A stretch of DNA of 27,724 nucleotides from a virus, in the IMG/VR virus record IMGVR_UViG_3300042446_001299, positions 1 through 27,724 of that record. One strand, given 5' to 3'. Numbering within the stretch: the first letter of the stretch is position 1; every line of letters starts with the position of its first letter. This document shows, piece after piece, positions 16,944-23,135 of this stretch. A program made the position numbers and the translations under genes. The notes under the pieces are model-generated. The model was not told the origin of the DNA. It did not search any database and was given only the letters and a program-made list of their open reading frames with translations.

Positions 16944-19333
16944 TTTCTTCCTCCTCGTGAACCTGGTGAATTGGCTCCTGATGAGCCTCCCCCAGAACTT
17001 CCTCCGCCACCTGTTCCACCTCCAGTGGATCCAGCTGCAGCGACTCCTGCTGCATTGATTGCTGCGCCTGCAGCTACAACTGTAGCAACCACCATATCTG
17101 TTGCTTCTTCTCTTTCTTCATCTGACATATCCGCACCTATGCTTCCAAATGCAGCCAATGCTGCTGCTGGGTTTGTAAACAGTTCTTTCGCCAGCGCTCC
17201 TGGGTCTTGTAATAATTCTACTTGGGCAGCAACGGCTGCAGTAATTACAACAGCATTTCCATTTTCATCAGTACGAACATCTACTGGTGTTGCTGGTGGC
17301 AAATCAGAATATGATACGCCTGCTGCTTTTATATCTGCAGATGAAACTGTTTCTCCAGGCTTAATTGATTCAAGAAGTTTTTCTACAACAACTTCTTTTT
17401 GTTCTTCAGTTAGTTTACCTTCTTCAGCTGCTTTCTTTAATTCTTCTGCTTCCGCCTTTGCAGCTTCTAATTCTGCAGCTTTTGCTTCAGCTTCCGCTTT
17501 TGCATCTGCCGCTTCTTGTGCTTTAGCTTCCGCTTCTGCTTTAGCATTTGCTTCTTCTTGGGCCCTTGCTTCTGCTTCAGCCTTAGCATCTGCTTCTGCC
17601 TGCGCTGCCGCTTCAGCCTCTGCTTCTAATCTATCTGCTTCAGCCTTAGCATCTGCTTCTGCCTGTTCTTTTGCTTCTGCTTCTGCCTGCGCTGCCGCTT
17701 CTTCTGCTGCTAAACGATCAGCCTCTGCTTTAGCAGCGGCTTCCTCTGCGGCTACACGGTCTGCTTCAGCTTTAGCTGCCGCTTCCGCTGCCGCTTTGGC
17801 TTCTGCTTCTGCCTTTGCTGCAGCTTCCGCTGCTACCTTGGCGGCTGCTTCTGCTGCTGCTGCTTGTGCAGCTGCTCTTTGTGCTGCAGCTTCCGCTGCT
17901 GCTGCTTCTTGTGCTGCTTGTGCTGCTGCAGCCTCTGCTGCGGCATTTGCAGCGGCTTGTGCTGCTGCTTGTTGCTCTGAATAATAATTAACTGTAACCT
18001 GTGCTGCATTTGTCATTGCAGTTACTGCTTCATTTACCTTTGTTGTTGCTGTATTAGCAAGGGTGTCTGCTGTTTGAACTGTTACTGTAGCAGTTTCTGT
18101 AAGCTGATTCAGTGTAGCAACTTCTGCTGACTTGACCTCTGTTTTATCTACAACTACTGCTTCTGCTGCGGTCTTTTGTGTAGTAAGAGTATTAAGAACT
18201 GCGGTATCAGTATTAAGAGTTGTTTGTGCTGTAGCAACTGCAGCAACCAGCTCTGGATCTTTTGTTACTATTGTAGTTGCAAATGCTGTTTGATTTGGAG
18301 TAGTAAAATATCCGCTTCCATCTTGTTTCATGATTAACCAGCCAAGTATAACTTGTGATCCACCACCATTTTCATAATACCAAATAGTAAAGTCCTGCTG
18401 CTTGTCTGTAGTTGTATTATAAGTTGGAGAGTATTGACTCCATCCTCCGCCTTTATCAATCCACTCATTTATTGCAAGTTGTCCGTCAACATACATCTTT
18501 GCCCCATCGTCAGAATGGATTGCATATTTTACCGTTACTGCTTCTTCTGGAACGGTAATCGTTCCTTCAAATTTAACAATTACATTGTCTACCCGCCCAG
18601 AATTAAATACCTGTCCGCTTCCAAATTGGTGAGCAATATAAGGAACTGTTGTTGTTGAAAGTGGTGTTGCATTTTCTGCTGGAAGCGGTGGCTGCTGTCC
18701 GCCAGGGGATGCGTATGTCGTTACTTCAATTCCATTAGTTGTGGTTTCTACGGCTGAAGCATCTGCAGCAGCTTGGGCTGCGGAAAGGTTTGTGGTGTCT
18801 GTAGCAACTATAGTAGTCTGAGACTCAACCTGTTGAGTTACTGTATTTAAATTTGTTTGAGCATTATCTAGATTTGTTGTTGCTGTTGCAACTACTGCAG
18901 TTTGTGATTCAACTGCTGCTTGAGCTGTTGTAGCAACTGTGACTGCTGTTTCTGCTGATTGAATTGCTGTTGTGGCCTCTTGCACCTTGACTGTAGCATC
19001 TGCAACTGCTGTTGCGATAGGCTCTTGTGTTGTAGCAATTGTTGCTGCTTGCTGGGGGGTTGTGTCAGGAACATTTGCCTGTACTGTTTCTATGATCGCA
19101 TTACCTTGAGACTGAGCTGCTGCCTGCAATGCATCGGCTGCCGCTTCAACCTTATCTGCAACTATCTCAACTGTAATAGGAGTGGTTGCTGTGGCTGTGT
19201 CAGAAGAAGGATTAGGGGTAACTGGAGATACCTGAACTGTTGTTTCTTCAGCATTTGCAATGCTTGGACCAAAAAGTAAAAGCCAGCCGATTATAAAAAG
19301 GCTGGTTAAAAAATGCTTAATCTTTCTAGTCAA
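16937..19333 (-). CDS. Secreted PA14-domain protein with long Ala-rich helix, 798 aa
   Basis: TTG start at 19333, with AGGAG 7 nt upstream. Signal peptide residues 1-28 (LTSLFIIGWLLLFGPSIANA). Thr/Ala-rich stalk to about 200, then a PA14-like domain about 205-350 (YIAHQFGSGQVFNSG, YAIHSDDGAKMYVDG, DFTIWYYENGGGSQVILGW), a family of carbohydrate-binding modules. Residues about 455-660 are a TolA-like Ala/Glu/Lys/Gln helix encoded by imperfect repeats. The end is Gly/Ser-rich (about 770-798). Likely displayed on the virion or the infected cell surface; carbohydrate binding is family knowledge, its function here is inference. Confidence 0.85.
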   Translation of the reverse strand: MTRKIKHFLTSLFIIGWLLLFGPSIANAEETTVQVSPVTPNPSSDTATATTPITVEIVADKVEAAADALQAAAQSQGNAIIETVQANVPDTTPQQAATIATTQEPIATAVADATVKVQEATTAIQSAETAVTVATTAQAAVESQTAVVATATTNLDNAQTNLNTVTQQVESQTTIVATDTTNLSAAQAAADASAVETTTNGIEVTTYASPGGQQPPLPAENATPLSTTTVPYIAHQFGSGQVFNSGRVDNVIVKFEGTITVPEEAVTVKYAIHSDDGAKMYVDGQLAINEWIDKGGGWSQYSPTYNTTTDKQQDFTIWYYENGGGSQVILGWLIMKQDGSGYFTTPNQTAFATTIVTKDPELVAAVATAQTTLNTDTAVLNTLTTQKTAAEAVVVDKTEVKSAEVATLNQLTETATVTVQTADTLANTATTKVNEAVTAMTNAAQVTVNYYSEQQAAAQAAANAAAEAAAAQAAQEAAAAEAAAQRAAAQAAAAEAAAKVAAEAAAKAEAEAKAAAEAAAKAEADRVAAEEAAAKAEADRLAAEEAAAQAEAEAKEQAEADAKAEADRLEAEAEAAAQAEADAKAEAEARAQEEANAKAEAEAKAQEAADAKAEAEAKAAELEAAKAEAEELKKAAEEGKLTEEQKEVVVEKLLESIKPGETVSSADIKAAGVSYSDLPPATPVDVRTDENGNAVVITAAVAAQVELLQDPGALAKELFTNPAAALAAFGSIGADMSDEEREEATDMVVATVVAAGAAINAAGVAAAGSTGGGTGGGGSSGGGSSGANSPGSRGGRKW
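17571..17665. repeat. 32-bp exact direct repeat inside the Ala-rich helix
   Basis: 17571-17602 and 17634-17665 are identical over 32 bp, spaced by 63 bp (21 codons). They belong to a wider array of Ala/Glu/Lys codons, so in-frame expansion or contraction by recombination is likely. Confidence 0.75.
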
Positions 19334-19384
19334 TTAGGATCTCCTAAGTAATGCAATATTTTTGCTTACTTAGTAATTATAGCA
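19334..19384 (-). promoter_or_regulatory. Promoter and structured leader of the PA14 gene
   Basis: Extended -10 TGCTATAAT at 19376-19384. The leader carries a 12-bp stem with one bulge (arms 19366-19373 plus TTGC and GCAA plus 19344-19351) whose 3' arm reaches the Shine-Dalgarno, and a second palindrome TTAGG-AGAT-CCTAA (19334-19347) that contains the AGGAG itself. The two overlap and so exclude one another. The ribosome binding site could be masked. Confidence 0.5.
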
Positions 19385-19399
19385 GAATGTTAGTTTAAA

Positions 19400-19588
19400 C
19401 TACTTAGGATTATCGGTTTTATAAAAACCATTACCTTTAAACTGTATGCCAAACGGTGTAAAGTGTCTAGTCATTTCAGACTCGCATTCTACACATGTAT
19501 ATCCTGGATCGTCATCAACAATAGATCTATGCACTGACATTGTTGCATGTGCATCGTCGTATGAACATTTGTATTCGTATACTGGCAT
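19400..19588 (-). CDS. FmdB-family zinc-ribbon protein, 62 aa
   Basis: ATG 19588 is chosen since the family starts MPxYEYxC; here MPVYEYKCSYDDAHATMSV, with the second Cys pair in YTCVECESEM and the usual FTPFGIQFKGNGFYKTDNP end. FmdB-type proteins are putative zinc-binding regulators; small versions are common in actinophages. The first knuckle has only one Cys (YKCSYDD), so zinc binding may be altered. It lies 51 nt after hsp20. Confidence 0.78.
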   Translation of the reverse strand: MPVYEYKCSYDDAHATMSVHRSIVDDDPGYTCVECESEMTRHFTPFGIQFKGNGFYKTDNPK

Positions 19589-19639
19589 TTTAATCTTTCT
19601 GTTATAGGGGCAGTTTTTGGACATACCCAGGTCTCAATG

Positions 19640-20056
19640 TTACTTGATCTTTAGAATTTTAGGTTGTTTTTCTTTAGGCAGATTTCTAATTACACGGATA
19701 TGTAGCATTCCGTCTTTTAATTCTACACTTGAAACTTCCATGTATTCACTTAGCTCAAAGATTCTTGTGAACTTACGTGCAGCAATTCCCTTATGAACAA
19801 TCTCTGCGTCTGTTACTTCTGTAATTTCACCTGTGATCCAAAGACTTCCGTCTTCAATGGATACAGTTAAATCTTCTCTTGTGAATCCAGCAACTGCCAG
19901 CGATAGCTGATAATTGTCTTCATCTAGCTTTAGTAAGTCATACGGCGGGAAAGCTGTATTATTTACCTTGCTGAGACTATTGAATCGCTCCAACTCTCGG
20001 TTGAAACCAATAAAAAATGGATCTTTAAAAAGATCCATGGCGAAATTTGTTACCAT
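19640..20056 (-). CDS. hsp20: Small heat-shock protein (Hsp20/IbpA type)
   Basis: 138 aa with an N-terminal arm (MDLFKDPFFIGFNRELERF), an alpha-crystallin domain (PPYDLLKLDEDNYQLSLAVA, GFTREDLTVSIEDGSLWITG, the ARKFTRIFELSEYMEV strand, VELKDGMLHIRV) and a C-terminal ILKIK that matches the I-x-I oligomer motif. It holds unfolding proteins in a refoldable state in the cytoplasm. AAGGAG lies 7 nt before ATG. Its own promoter and a 9-bp leader hairpin lie upstream. Confidence 0.93.
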   Translation of the reverse strand: MVTNFAMDLFKDPFFIGFNRELERFNSLSKVNNTAFPPYDLLKLDEDNYQLSLAVAGFTREDLTVSIEDGSLWITGEITEVTDAEIVHKGIAARKFTRIFELSEYMEVSSVELKDGMLHIRVIRNLPKEKQPKILKIK

Positions 20057-20081
20057 TTTGTGCTCCTTTTAAGCGAGTTAA

Positions 20082-20110
20082 ATTAGTGCCCCCATTTGGC
20101 AGGCACTAAT
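20082..20110 (-). promoter_or_regulatory. Leader hairpin of hsp20
   Basis: Perfect 9-bp arms ATTAGTGCC / GGCACTAAT with an 11-nt loop, starting only a few nt after the expected transcription start and ending 26 nt before the ATG. It does not cover the ribosome binding site directly. May stabilise the mRNA or act as a temperature-sensitive element. Confidence 0.65.
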
Positions 20111-20112
20111 CT

Positions 20113-20142
20113 ATTATATCATTTAGGTAAACAGAACCGCAA
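20113..20142 (-). promoter_or_regulatory. Promoter of hsp20
   Basis: Minus-strand TTGCGG (20137-20142), 18-nt spacer ending TGA, TATAAT (20113-20118). Begins 2 nt after the thermonuclease stop. Confidence 0.7.
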
Positions 20143-20143
20143 G

Positions 20144-20551
20144 TTATTTTTTAGATTTTGCCCTTGCTTTTGCAAGTGCTTCAAAGTCTTTAACCTTAGT
20201 GTCTCCAAGATATCCCCAAGCATATCCGTCCAATATCATCTGCTCATTAATGGATGCTGTATGGTCATCTATGAATAGCCATCCAAGAATTCTTCCGTAT
20301 TTTTCTGAAGAGTCCATCTTTTCAGTCTTAATCTTAACAGACTTGGCATCCTTTAATTTATACTTTAAATACTCTTTAGCTTCTAGCCCTAGCTTCTTTT
20401 CCGCAAGATCTTTTGTTCTTGATTCTGGAGTGTCTATTCCAGCTAGTCTGACCCTAGAAGCGAACAGGATATCAAAACCAAGGTCGATGAGGACATCTAT
20501 TGTGTCCCCATCGACTACACCTTCAACTTTTCTAACATAGTATTCGTACAT
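20144..20551 (-). CDS. Thermonuclease (SNase-like)
   Basis: 135 aa. The staphylococcal-nuclease signature VVDGDTIDV (D14, D16, T17), RVRLAGIDTPES (R35, D40, E43) and KYGRILGWL (R87) is complete; R35, E43 and R87 fall on the same numbers as in mature SNase. It would cut DNA or RNA using calcium. No signal peptide, so it acts in the cytoplasm or is released on lysis. Its start overlaps the endolysin stop by 1 nt. Confidence 0.92.
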   Translation of the reverse strand: MYEYYVRKVEGVVDGDTIDVLIDLGFDILFASRVRLAGIDTPESRTKDLAEKKLGLEAKEYLKYKLKDAKSVKIKTEKMDSSEKYGRILGWLFIDDHTASINEQMILDGYAWGYLGDTKVKDFEALAKARAKSKK

Positions 20552-21162
20552 TACTTAATCTTCTTTGGTGCTACTTTTTTTGCAACTGGCTTAGCTGGTG
20601 CCGCTTTCTTTACTGGTGCTGGTGCCAACTTATTTAAAAGAGGTGCATTTTCTTCTCCAGCATATACTGGTCTGCCCCAACCAACAACTGCATTAAGTAG
20701 CTTCTTCTTGTTATCCTTTACATACGCACGAGTTTTTTCAACACACATTCCGCCATTGCGCTGATCTCCCTTTGCTGTTCCAGAAGTATTTCCTTCAATA
20801 ACCTGAATTGTTCCGTCTCCATTATTTTTAATGCATAGGCCAACATGTGAAATGCGATTTACGCCATCATCTGGAAAATCAAAATAGATCCAGTCGCCAG
20901 CCTGTGGGTCATCATTACGTGCATCTGACCAACGTCCTTCTTTCTTAAACTGATCGGAGGCTGCTACTGTTGATGCCGACTTTGGAAACTTTGCTACACC
21001 AGCTGTGAAAGCACACCAAGAAACAAACGATTGACACCATGGCTGGAAGTTAACCTTCATCCATGCACCATACTTTGTTTCATTATCTTTTGGACCCTCA
21101 ATAGTTCCAACTTCTTTTTTTGCAACTTCAATAATTGCTTCTAAACTTCCTTTTGCTGCCAT
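20551..21162 (-). CDS. CHAP-domain endolysin
   Basis: 203 aa. N-terminal CHAP domain: C43 in PWCQSFVSWC, H106 in RISHVGLCIK, E123 and N125 in QVIEGNTSG. These are the Cys-His-Glu/Asn residues of CHAP peptidoglycan amidases/endopeptidases. After about residue 175 a low-complexity Ala/Lys/Pro tail (KKAAPAKPVAKKVAPKKIK) probably aids binding to the anionic wall. No signal peptide, so export would need a holin. AGGAG precedes the ATG by 7 nt. No separate wall-binding domain is seen. Confidence 0.88.
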   Translation of the reverse strand: MAAKGSLEAIIEVAKKEVGTIEGPKDNETKYGAWMKVNFQPWCQSFVSWCAFTAGVAKFPKSASTVAASDQFKKEGRWSDARNDDPQAGDWIYFDFPDDGVNRISHVGLCIKNNGDGTIQVIEGNTSGTAKGDQRNGGMCVEKTRAYVKDNKKKLLNAVVGWGRPVYAGEENAPLLNKLAPAPVKKAAPAKPVAKKVAPKKIK

Positions 21163-21175
21163 TTTATTTCTCCTA

Positions 21176-21859
21176 TTATCTACTTAGATTATTTATATGT
21201 AATATAGAGAGCGTTTCTATATTTACATGTTCTGGTACCATGAGCGCCCATCTGATTGCATCCGCAACATCTTCTGGGTTTAAACAATTGTGCCTGTCAC
21301 GATCACCACGACTATTTACATTGCCTGGCGCTATCTCTGTGACTCTAATATTTTTATCAAATAATTCAAATCTTAATATTTCTGCAAGCGCTACTTCTGC
21401 ATGCTTTGCAACCGTATAGCTGCTTCCTCCACGATAAACAAAATGTCCTGCCATTGATGTAATAAGAACAACATTGCCTCCGCCATTTTTTATCATTGAT
21501 GGGGCTATAGTTTTTGTCATATGCATTGCGCCAACAACATTTAGATCATAAGACTTTTTCCAATGGTCTACATCATCTGTAATAATGTTATTTGGCAAAT
21601 TAAATCCACCACCTGCATTATTAACTAACGCATCTATTTTTCTATCATAGATATACTTGCCAAAATTTTCTACTTCTGATCTATTTGTTATATCCATCTG
21701 GTAGACCTCTATATTGTCTGATTCTATGGACTTTAGCTCATCTATACTTCTTGCAATTGCTATAACATGAAAATTATTTTCTGCAAGCAGCTTTGCTGTT
21801 GCCTTGCCTATGCCAAATGAGGCTCCAGTCACTACTACGGTTTTCTTTAAATTTTCCAT
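21176..21859 (-). CDS. Short-chain dehydrogenase/reductase (YdfG-like)
   Basis: 227 aa with a full classical SDR set: TGASFGIG (11-18) for NAD(P), NNAG (80-83), catalytic S135 (LITSMAG), Y148 and K152 (SYTVAK). The C-terminal PEHVNIETLSIL resembles the 3-hydroxy acid/serine dehydrogenase (YdfG) branch. The substrate cannot be read with certainty. Cytoplasmic. TATACT with extended TGG ends 7 nt before ATG. A metabolic gene in this place may have come from a host. Confidence 0.88.
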   Translation of the reverse strand: MENLKKTVVVTGASFGIGKATAKLLAENNFHVIAIARSIDELKSIESDNIEVYQMDITNRSEVENFGKYIYDRKIDALVNNAGGGFNLPNNIITDDVDHWKKSYDLNVVGAMHMTKTIAPSMIKNGGGNVVLITSMAGHFVYRGGSSYTVAKHAEVALAEILRFELFDKNIRVTEIAPGNVNSRGDRDRHNCLNPEDVADAIRWALMVPEHVNIETLSILHINNLSR

Positions 21860-21866
21860 AAATCCC

Positions 21867-21872
21867 AGTATA
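21867..21872 (-). promoter_or_regulatory. Leaderless-type extended -10 for SDR gene
   Basis: Minus-strand TGG-TATACT, 7 nt before ATG 21859. Confidence 0.5.
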
Positions 21873-21888
21873 CCATTTCTATTAATTA

Positions 21889-22635
21889 TTATATAGTCTT
21901 TGCTATATGCTTGACTATCTTTTCATAGTACTTTTGAGTCATATGGTCATTTAATAAAATCTTTAAAGGTTTTTTAGGCTGCATGTGTGGCTCAATCATG
22001 TCTGTACCCAGTATCTCGTCTACCCTTATAGGGGCCTCCAGACCTCTTTCTAAGCATTGTTTTCTAAGCTCCTCTACAAACACTAGGTGCTGCTCATACC
22101 TCCGCTCAAACTCAATGTCTGGATCGCTTGAATTTATTCTCCACCCATTAGTTATGATGCATATAAACTGTGGCAGCGGTTCCATAAATACTATACGGCA
22201 TTTATCAAACTTATTTAAAACATTATCCATGTATTGAGATACTACATCTGCAGCAGATTTATAATTATTTAGATGTGTTTGTGGTAGCCAATTTCTAATG
22301 TCTATGTATCCAAGCCAAGGTATAACAATATTTCCATCCTGATTCCAATTATCAAGAATATATTTCTGTGTTCCGCTTGCAAAGTTTTCAAAATCATAAT
22401 TAAGGGCAGATCGTCCTGGGTGTGAGGACATCCATATTTTTATATCTGAGTCTTCATACATTCTTAATGAGTCTCTAAGCCAAACTTCGTTACCGTTTTC
22501 TATGTATCTGGTTACGTAATTTTGATCGGAGTCTTTAAACTCCAGTGCAACGTTTTCCCTAAGAAAAACATCTGGCACACAGTTACCGAGCTTTGCTGTG
22601 TGTGAGTCTCCAACTATTAATATATTTCTCATCAT
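21889..22635 (-). CDS. SGNH/GDSL-like hydrolase, 248 aa
   Basis: N-terminal ILIVGDSHTAKLG has the GDSH block with the presumed nucleophile Ser11; WLGYIDIRNW and a late NDHMTQKYYEKI (possible D-x-x-H: residues N/D and H near the C-terminus) fit a divergent SGNH hydrolase fold. These cleave esters or act on acyl sugars. Substrate unknown; it could modify surface glycans or lipids. There are two adjacent ATGs; GGAG lies 5 nt before the second, and TATAAT ends 6 nt before the first. Moderate certainty as to family. Confidence 0.6.
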   Translation of the reverse strand: MMRNILIVGDSHTAKLGNCVPDVFLRENVALEFKDSDQNYVTRYIENGNEVWLRDSLRMYEDSDIKIWMSSHPGRSALNYDFENFASGTQKYILDNWNQDGNIVIPWLGYIDIRNWLPQTHLNNYKSAADVVSQYMDNVLNKFDKCRIVFMEPLPQFICIITNGWRINSSDPDIEFERRYEQHLVFVEELRKQCLERGLEAPIRVDEILGTDMIEPHMQPKKPLKILLNDHMTQKYYEKIVKHIAKTI

Positions 22636-22641
22636 ATCTCC

Positions 22642-22647
22642 ATTATA
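22642..22647 (-). promoter_or_regulatory. Leaderless-type -10 for SGNH gene
   Basis: Minus-strand TATAAT 6 nt (GGAGAT) before ATG 22635, located between the tRNA-Lys 3' end and the gene. Confidence 0.5.
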
Positions 22648-22655
22648 CTATTTTG

Positions 22656-22728
22656 TGTCCCCAGATGGTATCGAACCATCGACCCGCAGATTAAAAGTCT
22701 GCTGCTCTACCAGCTGAGCTATAGGAAC
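22656..22728 (-). tRNA. tRNA-Lys (TTT)
   Basis: Acceptor GTTCCTA/TGGGGAC, anticodon stem GCAGA/TCTGC with loop CTTTTAA (anticodon TTT), T-stem GATGG/CCATC with loop TTCGATA, discriminator A. One nt separates it from tRNA-Arg. Confidence 0.93.
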
Positions 22729-22729
22729 G

Positions 22730-22801
22730 TACCCCTGGCTGGGATCGAACCAGCGACCTACAGATTAGAAGTCTGTTGCTCTTCCGCTGAGCTACAAAGG
22801 T
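22730..22801 (-). tRNA. tRNA-Arg (TCT)
   Basis: Acceptor ACCTTTG/CAGGGGT, anticodon stem ACAGA/TCTGT with loop CTTCTAA (anticodon TCT), T-stem GCTGG/CCAGC, discriminator A. Reads AGA, rare in most actinobacteria and frequent in this AT-rich DNA. Confidence 0.93.
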
Positions 22802-22802
22802 G

Positions 22803-22876
22803 TGCAACAGGTAGGACTTGAACCTACGATTACCGAATTATGAGTTCGGGGCTTTAACCAACTAAGCTACTGTTGC
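22803..22876 (-). tRNA. tRNA-Met-type (CAT), second copy
   Basis: Perfect acceptor GCAACAG/CTGTTGC, anticodon stem CCGAA/TTCGG with loop CTCATAA (anticodon CAT), T-stem GTAGG/CCTAC with loop TTCAAGT, discriminator A. Elongator Met or Ile (AUA) type. Only 1 nt to tRNA-Arg. Confidence 0.9.
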
Positions 22877-22885
22877 CTAGTTGAA

Positions 22886-22915
22886 AGTATACCTAATATA
22901 CTTAATTCTTGTCAA
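22886..22915 (-). promoter_or_regulatory. Promoter of tRNA cluster 3
   Basis: Minus-strand TTGACA (22910-22915), 18-nt spacer, TATACT (22886-22891), 9 nt before the first tRNA. It overlaps the last codons of the upstream zinc-protein gene. Confidence 0.88.
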
Positions 22916-23135
22916 TAGATTGTTCGACTATTTGCTGTACGTACTCAGAAAAATGTTTTCTAATTGATCCCATTGGTCTTGATCCAAAAGACTCCCAGAG
23001 TCTTTTATACTCAACAATATTTGAAAATGTTGTTGGGCACACTACAGTTCCATTATACTCCCTAAGTACGGTTGGTAGCGGAACATGCTTGCTGCAGCAC
23101 TTACATTCTTTTGCTTTTTCTTGGTATTCGCTCAT
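22902..23135 (-). CDS. Small Cys-rich protein after terL, 77 aa
   Basis: N-terminal KAKECKCCSKHVPLP has three Cys in four residues plus His, and VVCPTTFSN follows; the rest is helical (IRKHFSEYVQQIVEQSIDKN). Metal binding is likely. Its ATG overlaps the terL stop (ATGA). Function unknown; placement suggests co-expression with terL. Confidence 0.72.
   Translation of the reverse strand: MSEYQEKAKECKCCSKHVPLPTVLREYNGTVVCPTTFSNIVEYKRLWESFGSRPMGSIRKHFSEYVQQIVEQSIDKN

Noticed and set aside
16971-17984. 337-codon plus-strand ORF rich in Ala and Ser
   Set aside because: It is the mirror of the Ala-rich repeat region of the PA14 gene; composition follows from the GCN/GCT-rich antisense codons, and no other plus-strand gene exists in the window.
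19271-19305. Rho-independent terminator inside the PA14 signal-peptide codons
   Set aside because: The 6-bp stem has an 11-nt A/T loop and lies within a clearly translated region; at most an attenuator, so not listed as a terminator.
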